Part shown: one piece after another, positions 42,954 through 52,224 of the stretch
Numbering within the stretch: position 1 is the stretch's first letter
How the letters are laid out: each line of letters starts with the position of its first letter
Assembly (NCBI RefSeq): GCF_900492205.1
Contig: NZ_UEYQ01000023.1
Span: 1-56,735 of the forward strand
DNA: 56,735 nucleotides
DNA from: Ciceribacter sp. T2.26MG-112.2
GTDB taxonomy: Bacteria; Pseudomonadota; Alphaproteobacteria; Rhizobiales; Rhizobiaceae
Reading direction: 5' to 3'
Notes under the pieces: generated by a model
The model's input: only the letters and a program-made list of their open reading frames with translations
What the model was told of the DNA's origin: nothing
Databases searched by the model: none
Program-made: the position numbers and the translations under genes

Positions 42954-43514
42954 TCAACTCGCCGGCGCCGGCGCGTAGCGCAAGACCACACCGCCGGTCT
43001 TCAGCGGTCGGGCCTCCAGCAGCGTGAACACCATCGGGGTCTCGGCCGGCTTGAAATGCGGATTGCCGCCGCCGAGCACGACCGGCACCAGGCAGATCCG
43101 CATCTCGTCGATCAGTCCCGCCTTCAGCAGGCTGTCCGCCATTTCGGCGCTGCCGAAGACGAAGATGTCCTTTCCCGGCTGCGCCTTCAGCGTGGCGAGT
43201 TCGCCGACGATGTCGCGAACGACGCGGGTGTTGTTCCAGTCGGCATGCGCCAGCGTCCGCGATGCGACGATCTTGGCGATCGAGTTCATATACTCCTTGA
43301 TCTCGAGTTCTTCGGTGGCGTCGACCCAATGCGCCGCCATGCCCTCGTAGGTTTTACGGCCAAAGACAAGCAGGTCGGCCTGTCGGCAGATCTCCAGCGA
43401 ATAGGCTCTCAGTTCCTCGCCCCAGGCGAGCTGGTGATAGGTGAGGTCCCAGGGGGATTTTCCCTCGAAATAGCCGTCGAGGGTCATCAGGTTCCAGATG
43501 ATCAGTTTGCGCAT
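42954..43514 (-). CDS. RibD/dihydrofolate-reductase-like protein
   Basis: A 186-residue protein of the RibD C-terminal / DHFR-like superfamily (PF01872). Seen are MTLDGYFEG near the N-terminus, LLVFGRKTYEGMA, GSAEMADSLLKAGLIDEM and PVVLGGGNPHF. These are NADPH-type reductases of mostly unknown substrate. It is divergent from an HxlR-type regulator 100 bases away, a common arrangement in which the regulator controls the reductase. Confidence 0.85.
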   Translation of the reverse strand: MRKLIIWNLMTLDGYFEGKSPWDLTYHQLAWGEELRAYSLEICRQADLLVFGRKTYEGMAAHWVDATEELEIKEYMNSIAKIVASRTLAHADWNNTRVVRDIVGELATLKAQPGKDIFVFGSAEMADSLLKAGLIDEMRICLVPVVLGGGNPHFKPAETPMVFTLLEARPLKTGGVVLRYAPAPAS

Positions 43515-43614
43515 GCTGTCCTCCCGTGCAAATGTTCAAAACCGCTTTCAATATGCAATCGGTTGTCTTTTAACTCAACTGATGGCAGATCGCAACTGGT
43601 CGACAGGAGATGCC

Positions 43615-44124
43615 ATGTCCGAATCCCACCGTTCCGGATGCCCGATCAATCTGACGCTCGAAATTCTCGGCGATCGCTGGAGCCTGATCGTCATCCGTGA
43701 CGTGATGTTCGGCAACCGCCGCCATTTCCGCGAGCTCTTGCAGAATTCCGAGGAGGGGGTCGCCTCCAACATTCTCGCCGACCGCCTGAAGAAGCTGGTC
43801 GACAAGGGACTGCTCAGCCGTGCCGACGATCCCAGCCACAAGCAGAAGGGCATCTACAGCCTCACCGAAATGTCGATCGATCTCGTGCCGCTGTTTGCCG
43901 AGATGGGCGCCTGGGGCCGGAAATATCTGGACGTGTCGGAGGACCTGGCGATCCGCGCCGAACTTTTGGAAAAGGGCGGGCGAGACCTCTGGCGGGATTT
44001 CATGGCCGAACTCCGGGCGCTTCATCTCGGCACGCCCATGCCCGCTGACACGCCTTCGGCGCTGGCCCGGCTGACGGCGGCCTATCTCGACGTCAAGGCG
44101 AGGATGGAAAAGGCTGTCTCTTAG
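43615..44124 (+). CDS. HxlR family transcriptional regulator
   Basis: The 169-residue protein has the HxlR winged-helix domain: CPINLTLEILGDRWSLIVIRD, NRRHFRELLQNS, and GIYSLTEMS. The conserved Cys near residue 9 is the redox-sensitive position in some members. The start ATG 43615 follows AGGAGA; the frame opens further upstream without HxlR sequence. It is divergent from the reductase gene. Its stop overlaps by four bases the end of the TIGR02186 gene on the other strand. Confidence 0.88.
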   Translation: MSESHRSGCPINLTLEILGDRWSLIVIRDVMFGNRRHFRELLQNSEEGVASNILADRLKKLVDKGLLSRADDPSHKQKGIYSLTEMSIDLVPLFAEMGAWGRKYLDVSEDLAIRAELLEKGGRDLWRDFMAELRALHLGTPMPADTPSALARLTAAYLDVKARMEKAVS

Positions 44125-44924
44125 TCCCGCCGGAAGATCAGGCTCGCGCCCCAGCCGGTGATCAGCGCCAGCAGCACGGACAGCAGGCCATAGGTCAGCG
44201 GGTTCTCGTGCGCCGCCCGCGAGATCGAATCTTCGAGGCCGGTCTTGATCACCCTGAGGTGCAGTTCCCGCTCGGCAATGAATTCGCCCGTCTTGAACAG
44301 GTAGGCATGGACGATATGGACGCCGTCGGGAATGCTGGCGGGCAGCCTCAGCGTCGCCTTGAACAGGCTGGAGCTGACGAAGCGGACGCCCGCGTCTTCC
44401 CCCTGATACAGGCCGCCGGTCTGCTTGATGCGGCGGAAGGCCTCGCGAAAATCCTTGAGATTGGCCGAGCTGCTGAGGTAGCCGGTCGGCGTCAGCGCCA
44501 TGTAGTCGATGCCGATGCCCAGATCGGTCAGGGTCTGCGGCTTGGTGATCTCCGACAGGGCCCGCGTGCTCGCCAGCGAATAGGAGGTCGGCATGTGCTC
44601 GAAGGTCATCGAGGTCCGGTTGACCCAGATGCCGAACACCCGGTCCTTGCGGCGTACCGTGGTATCGTCGCGCGGCCCCTCCAGCGTCACGATCACATCA
44701 TACTGGCCGATGGCGAGCAGCAGCGTGTCGCTATTGGTGACCGAACCGAAGATCGTGAGATCGGCGCCGCGAAAATCCGAGGTGATGGCGATCTCGCTGG
44801 TGGAGGTGCCGATGTCGAGGCCCTCCTTGCCGGTCATGTCGGTGGCGAGCGGCACCTGCGCGGCGGCCACACCGCCATATAGCAGCAGTGCCAGGGTCGG
44901 GAGCGCGAAAAGGAGCCGGCGCAT
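44121..44924 (-). CDS. TIGR02186 family membrane protein
   Basis: A 267-residue protein with a signal peptide (LLYGGVAAA), an exported beta-rich domain (DMTGKEGLDIGTSTSEIAIT..., DVIVTLEGPRDDTTVRRKDRV) and a C-terminal membrane anchor (LLSVLLALITGWGASLIF). It matches the TIGR02186 alphaproteobacterial family. The start lies three bases after the stop of the TSUP exporter gene; the ribosome-binding site CGGAGG is within that gene. The two are almost always paired, so it is probably an accessory subunit of the exporter. Function is unproven. Confidence 0.8.
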   Translation of the reverse strand: MRRLLFALPTLALLLYGGVAAAQVPLATDMTGKEGLDIGTSTSEIAITSDFRGADLTIFGSVTNSDTLLLAIGQYDVIVTLEGPRDDTTVRRKDRVFGIWVNRTSMTFEHMPTSYSLASTRALSEITKPQTLTDLGIGIDYMALTPTGYLSSSANLKDFREAFRRIKQTGGLYQGEDAGVRFVSSSLFKATLRLPASIPDGVHIVHAYLFKTGEFIAERELHLRVIKTGLEDSISRAAHENPLTYGLLSVLLALITGWGASLIFRRD

Positions 44925-44926
44925 CG

Positions 44927-45844
44927 TCAGCCTCCGATCGCGATCGAGTAGAGGTCGTCCGGCGTCAGCACCAGTTCGACGGCAAGCCTGAGGCCGACGG
45001 CCAGGACCAGCAGGCCGAGCAGCGCGCGCAGCTGCTCCCCGCGCAGCTTCTGGCCGACCCGAACCCCGTATTGCGCCCCGATCACCCCGGCCACCATCAG
45101 GATGAAGGCCAGCACGATGTCGACGGAATAATTGGTCGCTGCCTGCACCACTGTGGTGTAGGCGGTGGTGAAGATGATCTGGAACAGCGAGGTCCCGACC
45201 ACGACATTGGTCGGGATGCGCAGGAGATAGATCATCGCCGGCACCATGATGAAGCCGCCGCCGACGCCCATGACCGAGGTGAGGATACCGATGGCGAAGC
45301 CCAGCGCGATGATCGGCAGGACGCTGAGGTAGATCTTCGACTTCTTGAAGCGCATCTTGAACGGCAGGCGATGCACCCAGTTGTGCTGGCCCGGCCGCTT
45401 CAGGCTGACCGGTTCGTTCCGCGCCGCGCGCCGCATGGCGTTCAGGCTCTCCATCAGCATCAGAGCGCCGACCGCTCCGAGGAAGACCACGTAGAGCAGC
45501 GAGATGACGAGGTCGAGCTGGCCCTGCCGGCGGAGCCAGGAGAAGATGAAGACGCCGAGCGAGGCCCCCACCAGGCCGCCCACAAGCAGCACCAGGCCGA
45601 GCTTGACGTCGAGCGTGCCGCGGCGGAAATGCGTGATCGCGCCGGAGACCGACGAGGCGACCACCTGGTTGGCGCCGGTCGCGACCGCGACCACCGGTGG
45701 GATATTGTAGAAGATCAGGAGCGGCGTGATGAGAAACCCGCCGCCGACGCCGAACATGCCGGACAGAAAACCGACGGCCGCACCCATCCCGAGAATGATG
45801 AAGATGTTGACCGAAAGTTCTGCGATCGGCAGGTAGATCGTCAC
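44927..45844 (-). CDS. TSUP (TauE/SafE) family exporter
   Basis: The 305-residue protein has about eight spans and two internal TauE/SafE halves, each with the GxGGGFL/I motif (SGMFGVGGGFLITPLLI; SVMGVGGGFIMVPAMI). The family exports sulfite, sulfoacetate or other organosulfur anions; some members are uncharacterised. A long cytoplasmic loop carries positive charges (HRLPFKMRFKKSK). It is followed by its TIGR02186 partner. An inverted repeat TCAAGTCC/GGACTTGA lies 94-115 bases upstream. Confidence 0.87.
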   Translation of the reverse strand: MTIYLPIAELSVNIFIILGMGAAVGFLSGMFGVGGGFLITPLLIFYNIPPVVAVATGANQVVASSVSGAITHFRRGTLDVKLGLVLLVGGLVGASLGVFIFSWLRRQGQLDLVISLLYVVFLGAVGALMLMESLNAMRRAARNEPVSLKRPGQHNWVHRLPFKMRFKKSKIYLSVLPIIALGFAIGILTSVMGVGGGFIMVPAMIYLLRIPTNVVVGTSLFQIIFTTAYTTVVQAATNYSVDIVLAFILMVAGVIGAQYGVRVGQKLRGEQLRALLGLLVLAVGLRLAVELVLTPDDLYSIAIGG

Positions 45845-45937
45845 GCTTAGACCTCAAATGCGCCGGCCCGCGGGAGCGGGTTCAAGAGGGGGTCAAGTCG
45901 GGGATGCCGCCTGTGTTCGGCAGAAAGCGAAACAGGC

Positions 45938-45959
45938 TCAAGTCCTTGATCGGACTTGA
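45938..45959. promoter_or_regulatory. Inverted repeat upstream of the TSUP exporter gene
   Basis: TCAAGTCC (45938) and GGACTTGA (45952) form a perfect 8-bp inverted repeat around TTGATC, and a further TCAAGTC occurs at 45893. The position fits an operator of the exporter gene, but I know no matching regulator. Confidence 0.35.
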
Positions 45960-46054
45960 CCTATGTCAGTTCTTTCTTGCGCCCGCAGGCAGGGCGAGTC
46001 AATTCGTGTGCCTGCCATACGCCGGCTTTTTTCCATTTTTATGACGCATCGCCC

Positions 46055-49000
46055 TTATTTGTTGCGCGCCAGGAGTTCGTTCACCAGTTTGTCGCTCACC
46101 TGGCCGGTCGGCTCCTGGCCGATCGAGGTCTGGAAGGCCTTGATGGCGGAGACCGTCTTGGCTCCCATCACGCCGTCCGGCGTGCCGGATTCGAAACCGT
46201 TCTTGTTGAGGATCGCCTGAATGTTGCGGATCGCCTTCTTCATGTCGACGCTGGCGGTCTTCAGGCCCTTGCCGACCCATTCGTCCGGCACATTGGCCGA
46301 ATTGGCGTTGACGTCGAGCGGCTTGGCCTTCCACAGGTCGACCGTTGCGCGCGCCCGCTCCAATTGGTCCGGCTTCATCGCATTGGCCACTTCGTCGCGC
46401 TTCTGCGCTGCATCCTTGTCGCCCTCCTTGGCCACCAGCGCGAACCACTTGTAGGAGGCTTCGAGGTCCTGCGGCACGCCATTGCCGCGGGCATAGAGGA
46501 TCGCCAGGTTGAACTGGCTGTCGGAAACGCCGAGATCGGCGGCCTTGCCGAACCATTCTGCCGCCTTGGCATAGTCCTGCGCCCCGTCGCTGCCGGACGC
46601 GTGGAGAACGGCCAGATTGTGCATGGCGCTCGCATTGCCCGCGGCAGCCGCCTGCTCGTAGAGCAACTTCGCCGCGGCGATGTCACGCGGCACGCCCGTG
46701 CCCTTCTCGTAAAGGTTGGCAAGCCGGTACTGGGCGGGGGCGAAACCCCGGTCGGCCGAAAGCTTGTACCATTTGGCCGCTTCGGCGAGATCGCCGGGGA
46801 CGCCCCGACCGTCGGTGTAGCGCGCGCCGATTTCAAACAGCGCCAGCGGATCGCCCTGCTTGGCGGCAAGCGAGAGCGATGGCGGCGTGATTTCCGCTGG
46901 AACGGTGATCTCGGCGGCCTGGGTCTGCGCCTGGGGCTGTTCCGGAGCGGGTTGGGCGGCAGTCGTCGTGTCCAAGGTTGCAGCGGCGGGGGCAGTACCC
47001 GGTGCCGCGGCAAACCCGTCGACCTGGACCTCGCCTTCGCCGGCGGGCATCAGCGGATCGGGATTGCTCTCGCCGAGCGGCGCGCCTTCGACCAGCGCCG
47101 CGCTGGCCTGGGACGGCGCCTCGGGCGTGAGCGACGGTTCGCCGATCTCCGGCTCCGCGGCGGTTTCGAGCGCCTCGGCCGATGCAGGTGCGGCGGCGGC
47201 CTGCGGCAGTGTCTGCGCATCGTCGGCGGACGGCGCAAGGCTGCTTTCCTCTGCCGTCGGAGCCTCGATCGCGGCCGGCGGCGCCTCGCCGCGCGTCAGC
47301 GTGTTGATGAGCGGCATCGCCATGGCGGCGAGCAGGATCGCACCGACGGCCAGCATGATCGGCCGGCGGTAGCGGGCCAGGCTGGAGAGCTTTTCACCCG
47401 TGTTGGCCGGAGCGGCGGTGATGCTCCTCGGCGTGCTTTCCATCTCCATGGCCGCGGCCTGGGCGGCGCGGCGCGCGGCGGCGATATAGTCGGCGCGGTC
47501 CGCATCGGCCTCGGGGCTCCCCTTGGCCCCCTGACTGGTCTGGCTGGCCCGCACGCGTTCCAGGATCTTGCGCACGTCGGGCGCGCCGGAACCCGGCTCC
47601 AGCAGTTCGTTCGCCTCTTCCGGCGGCAGCACCTCGACCGGGTCGATCGACGGGGCCTGATCGATGTGGCGGCGTCCGGATGCGGTTGCCTCCTCCTTCT
47701 TCTGTCCCGGCAGCAGGCGCTTGCCGAGACCGGCGAGCAGGCCGGGTTTCTCGGCCTTCCTTTCGCCGCGCGGACCATCGGAGATCGGTGTTTCGCCAAT
47801 CAGCAGCGTATCGACTTGCTCACGCTCAAGCGCATGGCCGTTGACCGTCTGCGGTGCAGCGGCGGATGGCGCCATCGCCGCGGCGGGCTGGATGGCAGCA
47901 GCCTCGGCCGGGTGCGCAGCCGCGGGAGAAGCCGCCGATGGCGCGGCTGCGGCTGCGGGGTGCTCGGGGCCTTCGCCCATCTGGTCGAGCCGGGTGGCGA
48001 TCTGCACCAGCGTGTCGTGCAGGGCCTCGAAGGTCCGGTGGGTTCGCTCCTCGGAATTACGGCTGTAGTCCTGCAATTCGCGCAGGTGCTCCGACAAGGC
48101 GGAGAGCGCCGCGACATCGGTCGTGCCGCCGCGCTCCGCCGGCATTTGGCGGGCATAGCTTTCCATCACGGTTTCGGCGGCCTGGCGCGCCGCCTCGATG
48201 ATGTATTCGTCGCTGGTCGCCATATAGTCTTCGAGCGCCGAGATCCGGCCGGCGAAGGGGCTGGCCGTATCGGACCCGGCGGCGGGGCTGCTGATCAGCG
48301 CCGAAAGATGGGCGATCTGCTCTTCAAGGCCGCGCAGGCCGGCATTGTCACCAGCCGGTGTCGCGCTGGTCTCCTCCAGCCGGTCGACGACGGCATTGAG
48401 GCGCTCCTCGAAGTGGCGAAGCACGCTGTCGTCGATCCGTGCCGGGGTCGGTTCCGCAACGTCAATTTCTTCGATGCGACGCGCAAGAATGTCGAGACGG
48501 TCGGCCAGCCGGTCGTTGATCGCCCCGTGGTCGAGGGCGTCGATCTTGCGCGAGATATCGGCCAGATAGCCCGTCAGTTCCGGCTGCGGCATCGGCGTCT
48601 GTGCCCGCTCCAGAAGCTGCGACAGGTGGTCGAGTCGCTCCTCGAGCCGGTTGGCGGCCTGTTCGGCGGTCAGTTCCTCGATGCGTGCGGCAAGCGTTTC
48701 GATCCGGTTGGCGAGCTCGCCGGCGACATCCGTCTCCGGCTGCGGGTTATGGGCGAGAATCTCGATCTGCCGGGCGAGACCGGCGATCCGGTCCTCGATG
48801 CGCTGGAAGGTGGAGTTGTCGGGATTGGCGCTGGCGCCGCGCGTGCCTGCGGCAATCGCCCGGGTGATCTCGTCGAGGCGCATGTCGATGCCGGCAAACT
48901 GCTCCTGCATCATCCGCTCGCTCGGATCGATATGGGCGCCGATATGTTCGAGCGCCGCGGCGAGCGTGACGAGTTTGTCCTCGAGCGCATGGATGGCGCG

Positions 49001-49828
49001 ATTGTCGCCCATCTTGCCGAGATGGGCCTTGATGTCGTCGAGCCGTTCGGCCAGGCGCACGAGTTCGTCGCGCAACGCTGCGGGATCGATGTCCTCCAGG
49101 CGCTCCTCGATCTGCTCCCAGCGGCTTTCCATGTGGCGCACGGAATCCTCGCGAGCCAGCCCGTCCATCAGCGAGCGCAGGTCCTCGAATTCGGCGCGCA
49201 GGCCGTCGGCGCCAGGCGCCTTGACCTGGCCCAGATGATGAATGCTCTCGGCCAGGCGAGCGATGTCCTCGCGCATGTCGGCCGATGGACGCTGCTCTTC
49301 GGCGATCTGCCGGATACCGCGCATTTCGTTGCGCAGGCCGCTGATCTCGCGCGCCAGGCCCTCGGAAATGTCCTGTTTCAGCTCCTGGCGCAGCCCCAGC
49401 AGGGCCTGGGTGATTTCGCGGGTGATGGCGTCCGCCGGATAGGCGGCCGGTGCCTGGGCGGCAACGGCACGGGGCTGCGTCATGGCCGCAGCCGGGTCGA
49501 TGCGCTCGGCCATGCGCTCGCTACGGGCAGGCGCAGCGAGGCGATCGGTGGAGCGATCGGCGGGACGAAAGCGGCTTTCCTCGAGCATGCGCTGGCGCTT
49601 GCGGATTTCGGCCAGCGGATCGGGTCGATGGTCTGGCTCGGACCGCGAGAGCCGATCCTCGACCCGTTCGCGCACACCCTCGCGGCGTGGCTCTTCCGTC
49701 GGGCGCGGGCGCGCCGTGGTTCCCATCAGGCCCTCGATGCGTGCTTCCAGCCCTTCGATCGTGCGGTTCAACGCATCGAGCGATGACGCGCCGCCTTGGC
49801 GGGAAGGAGTAGATCGCGATCCGTTCAT
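46055..49828 (-). CDS. podJ: PodJ-like polarity/localisation factor
   Basis: This 1257-residue protein has the PodJ layout: a long cytoplasmic coiled-coil region (about 1-620) with repeated Leu/Glu/Arg heptads, an Ala/Pro-rich linker (about 625-665), one membrane span (about 817-836), a Pro/Ala/Glu-rich periplasmic stretch to about 960, Sel1 repeats (about 990-1150, e.g. YEKGTGVPRDIAAAKLLYEQAA), and a C-terminal peptidoglycan-binding domain (about 1188-1257). PodJ organises the old or new pole in Caulobacter and in Agrobacterium growth. Coiled-coil sequence diverges fast, so the name rests mostly on domain order. The 3' end lies 210 bases from the TSUP gene. Confidence 0.78.
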   Translation of the reverse strand: MNGSRSTPSRQGGASSLDALNRTIEGLEARIEGLMGTTARPRPTEEPRREGVRERVEDRLSRSEPDHRPDPLAEIRKRQRMLEESRFRPADRSTDRLAAPARSERMAERIDPAAAMTQPRAVAAQAPAAYPADAITREITQALLGLRQELKQDISEGLAREISGLRNEMRGIRQIAEEQRPSADMREDIARLAESIHHLGQVKAPGADGLRAEFEDLRSLMDGLAREDSVRHMESRWEQIEERLEDIDPAALRDELVRLAERLDDIKAHLGKMGDNRAIHALEDKLVTLAAALEHIGAHIDPSERMMQEQFAGIDMRLDEITRAIAAGTRGASANPDNSTFQRIEDRIAGLARQIEILAHNPQPETDVAGELANRIETLAARIEELTAEQAANRLEERLDHLSQLLERAQTPMPQPELTGYLADISRKIDALDHGAINDRLADRLDILARRIEEIDVAEPTPARIDDSVLRHFEERLNAVVDRLEETSATPAGDNAGLRGLEEQIAHLSALISSPAAGSDTASPFAGRISALEDYMATSDEYIIEAARQAAETVMESYARQMPAERGGTTDVAALSALSEHLRELQDYSRNSEERTHRTFEALHDTLVQIATRLDQMGEGPEHPAAAAAPSAASPAAAHPAEAAAIQPAAAMAPSAAAPQTVNGHALEREQVDTLLIGETPISDGPRGERKAEKPGLLAGLGKRLLPGQKKEEATASGRRHIDQAPSIDPVEVLPPEEANELLEPGSGAPDVRKILERVRASQTSQGAKGSPEADADRADYIAAARRAAQAAAMEMESTPRSITAAPANTGEKLSSLARYRRPIMLAVGAILLAAMAMPLINTLTRGEAPPAAIEAPTAEESSLAPSADDAQTLPQAAAAPASAEALETAAEPEIGEPSLTPEAPSQASAALVEGAPLGESNPDPLMPAGEGEVQVDGFAAAPGTAPAAATLDTTTAAQPAPEQPQAQTQAAEITVPAEITPPSLSLAAKQGDPLALFEIGARYTDGRGVPGDLAEAAKWYKLSADRGFAPAQYRLANLYEKGTGVPRDIAAAKLLYEQAAAAGNASAMHNLAVLHASGSDGAQDYAKAAEWFGKAADLGVSDSQFNLAILYARGNGVPQDLEASYKWFALVAKEGDKDAAQKRDEVANAMKPDQLERARATVDLWKAKPLDVNANSANVPDEWVGKGLKTASVDMKKAIRNIQAILNKNGFESGTPDGVMGAKTVSAIKAFQTSIGQEPTGQVSDKLVNELLARNK

Positions 49829-50016
49829 GGTCTTGCTCGCTTCGGTTCAGGTCGTCCCGCACATGGGCCCTGCGGAGTGTCGGACGTGGCGATGGTCGCT
49901 TCCTTCCGGCGTGTCCCGGAAGGGCTGCGCGGCATCGACGTCGACCGGTTGTCCGGGTGGCGGCGCGACGCAGTGCGGATCATCACCTTTCACCCGCAAC
50001 AATTCACGAAACGTGG

Positions 50017-50033
50017 TAAACAACCCGTTAACC
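50017..50033. promoter_or_regulatory. Candidate CtrA site upstream of podJ
   Basis: TAAA-CAACCCG-TTAACC differs from TTAA-N7-TTAA at one base and lies about 190-205 bases before the podJ start. The TTAACC half is the same as in the gcrA-proximal site. Distance and degeneracy make it only a candidate. Confidence 0.35.
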
Positions 50034-50172
50034 GGCCTGAAAAAACTTTTAACGATTGCTGACTATCTTCGTCGCAAGGAGCCGTCGGGCTGGCGACCGG
50101 GGAGCCGTCGGGGCAGGCGGCGGGGAAGCGGTTGGTCGATCGAGCGGACACCAAAAAATCGACGTGACGGCA

Positions 50173-50202
50173 AATATTGACGTTTACGCAAACGTCAATA
50201 TT
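50173..50202. promoter_or_regulatory. 30-bp palindromic operator of the beta-oxidation operon
   Basis: Perfect 13-bp arms AATATTGACGTTT and AAACGTCAATATT flank ACGC. The left arm contains TTGACG as a possible -35 box; TATATA (50204-50211) follows as a -10 candidate. A bound protein would therefore cover the promoter. The site resembles LiuR-type operators (from memory) and is nearly identical in its core to the site at 6371. Confidence 0.7.
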
Positions 50203-50264
50203 TTATATATAGCCTGAAGCCACCCGGACCCCGTCCGGTATCCAGTCTCGGAGGAAGATGATTC

Positions 50265-52058
50265 ATGCCCGTCTACAAGGCCCCGGTAAACGACACCCTA
50301 TTCATTCTGAACGACGTGCTCGGTCTCGAACGCTACCACAACCTGCCCGGTTTCGAGGATGCGACGCCCGACATGATCGAGGCCATTGTCGGCGAGGCCG
50401 CGAAGCTGGCCGAAGGACAGCTCTTCCCGCTCAATCTCTCCGGCGACCAGGAAGGCTGCAAGCGCCACGACGATGGAAGCGTGACGGTGCCGAAGGGCTT
50501 CAAGGAGGCCTATGACGCCTATTGTCAGGGCGGCTGGATCGGTCTCGCCGTGCCGCAGGAATTCGGCGGCCAGGGCCTGCCGTACACGCTGCACGCCGCC
50601 GTCGGCGAATACATGTCGTCCGCCAACATGGCGCTGATGATGTATCCGGGCCTGACCCAGGGCGCGATCGCCGCCATCCTCGTGCATGGTTCCGACGCGC
50701 AGAAGCAGGCCTACCTGCCGAAGATGGTCGAGGGCACATGGTCCGGCACCATGAACCTCACCGAACCCCATTGCGGCACCGATCTCGGCCTGCTGCGCAC
50801 CAAGGCCGTTCCGCAGGGAGACGGCTCCTACAAGATTTCCGGCCAGAAGATCTTCATCTCCGCCGGCGAACACGGCATGACCGACAACATCATCCATCTG
50901 GTGATCGCCCGCATCGAGGGCGCCCCGGAAGGTACCAAGGGCATCTCGCTCTTCATCGTGCCGAAGTTCATGGTGGGCGAAGACGGTTCGGTCGGCGCGC
51001 GCAATTCCGTTTCCTGCGGCGCGATCGAGCACAAGATGGGCATTCACGGCAACTCGACCTGCGTGATGAACTATGACGAGGCGACCGGCTATCTGCTCGG
51101 CGCCGAGAACAAGGGCCTTGCCGCCATGTTCGTCATGATGAACGAGGCCCGCCTCGGCGTCGGTCTCCAGGGCCTGTCGATCGCCGAAGTCGCCTACCAG
51201 AACGCCGTCAACTATGCGCGCGAGCGCATCCAGGGCCGCTCGCTGTCGGGCGTCAAGGCGCCGGACAAGAAGGCCGACCCGATCATCGTCCACCCGGACA
51301 TCCGCCGCGCGCTTCTGACCATCAAGTCCTTCACCGAAGCCGGCCGCGCCTTCACGCTCTGGACCGCGCTGAAGTCCGACATCGCCCACCGTTCGGGTGA
51401 CGCGACCGAAAAGCAGACGGCCGACGACCTGCTCGGCCTCGCCACCCCGATCCTGAAAGGCGTCCTGACCGACAAGGGCTTCGATCATGCCGTCATGGCC
51501 CAGCAGGTCTTCGGCGGCCACGGCTATATCGAAGAACATGGCATGAGCCAGTATGTCCGCGATGCCCGCATCGCGATGATCTACGAGGGCGCCAACGGCA
51601 TCCAGGCGCTCGACCTCGTCGGCCGCAAGCTCGGCGCCAATGGCGGCCGCGCCGTCATGGCCATGTTCAAGGAAATCGGCGATTTCTGCGAAGAAAACCG
51701 CAATGACGAAAACCTCGCCTTCTTCACCAAGTCGCTGAAGAAGGGCCTGAACGACCTGCAGGCCTCGACCATGTGGTTCATGCAGAACGCCATGGCCAAG
51801 CCCGACAATGCCGGCGCCGGCTCGACCGACTACATGCACCTCTTCGGCCTCGTCACCCTCGGCTACATGTGGGCGAAAATGGCCAAGGCCGCCAACGAAA
51901 ACCTGGCCGCCGGCACCGGCGATGCCGACTATTTCAAGAACAAGCTTCTGACCGGCCGCTTCTTCATGGAGAAGATCATGCCGGAAACCGCGCTGCGCAA
52001 GATCCGCATCGAGGCCGGCGCCGACAGCGTCATGGAAATGGCGGCAGAAGCGTTCTGA
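50265..52058 (+). CDS. Acyl-CoA dehydrogenase, long form
   Basis: The 597-residue FAD enzyme belongs to the long acyl-CoA dehydrogenase group with N-terminal extension and extra C-terminal domain, which includes 3-methylmercaptopropionyl-CoA dehydrogenase-like proteins. It shows [30 protein letters not shown] and the glutamate region [18 protein letters not shown], where the catalytic base is expected. It should oxidise a fatty acyl-CoA to the enoyl-CoA. The ribosome-binding site is GGAGG. It is the first gene after a strong operator, with thiolase and FadJ-like genes behind it. Confidence 0.92.
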   Translation: MPVYKAPVNDTLFILNDVLGLERYHNLPGFEDATPDMIEAIVGEAAKLAEGQLFPLNLSGDQEGCKRHDDGSVTVPKGFKEAYDAYCQGGWIGLAVPQEFGGQGLPYTLHAAVGEYMSSANMALMMYPGLTQGAIAAILVHGSDAQKQAYLPKMVEGTWSGTMNLTEPHCGTDLGLLRTKAVPQGDGSYKISGQKIFISAGEHGMTDNIIHLVIARIEGAPEGTKGISLFIVPKFMVGEDGSVGARNSVSCGAIEHKMGIHGNSTCVMNYDEATGYLLGAENKGLAAMFVMMNEARLGVGLQGLSIAEVAYQNAVNYARERIQGRSLSGVKAPDKKADPIIVHPDIRRALLTIKSFTEAGRAFTLWTALKSDIAHRSGDATEKQTADDLLGLATPILKGVLTDKGFDHAVMAQQVFGGHGYIEEHGMSQYVRDARIAMIYEGANGIQALDLVGRKLGANGGRAVMAMFKEIGDFCEENRNDENLAFFTKSLKKGLNDLQASTMWFMQNAMAKPDNAGAGSTDYMHLFGLVTLGYMWAKMAKAANENLAAGTGDADYFKNKLLTGRFFMEKIMPETALRKIRIEAGADSVMEMAAEAF

Positions 52059-52060
52059 TC

Positions 52061-52185
52061 CTCCCCTTCTCCCCACCGGGGAGAAGGTGGCCCGGTAGGG
52101 CCGGATGAGGGGGCGCTTGCGCATCCGGCCCCCTCATCGCCTCGCATTCGCTCGGCACTTCTCCCCGCTGGGGAGAAGAGGGACA
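52061..52185. repeat. RIME element between acyl-CoA dehydrogenase and thiolase genes
   Basis: Palindrome CCTTCTCCCC/GGGGAGAAGG (52065-52087) with the tag CGGATGAGGGGG, then an inverted copy (CCCCCTCATCG) and a second CTTCTCCCC/GGGGAGAAG hairpin near 52158-52178. The repeat fills the 166-base gap in the operon. Confidence 0.8.
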
Positions 52186-52224
52186 AGGAAATTTCGGCGC
52201 CCGCGCGCCCCAAGGGAGAGAATC

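Larger units (their letters stand above)
49829..50264. other. Intergenic region podJ / acyl-CoA dehydrogenase
   Basis: These 436 bases contain no convincing gene. They hold a CtrA-like TAAA-N7-TTAACC at 50017, A/T-rich stretches, and the 30-bp operator at 50173 with TATATA promoter-like sequence next to it. Short open frames show no family features. Confidence 0.7.

Noticed and set aside
43540..43564. AACCG/CGGTT as an HxlR operator
   Set aside because: Only five paired bases with a 15-base spacer; too weak to distinguish from chance.
45956..49786. A 1276-codon open frame on the plus strand
   Set aside because: It lies opposite the PodJ-like gene and reads as Arg/Gly/Leu-rich sequence without domains; long antisense frames are expected in GC-rich DNA with biased third positions.
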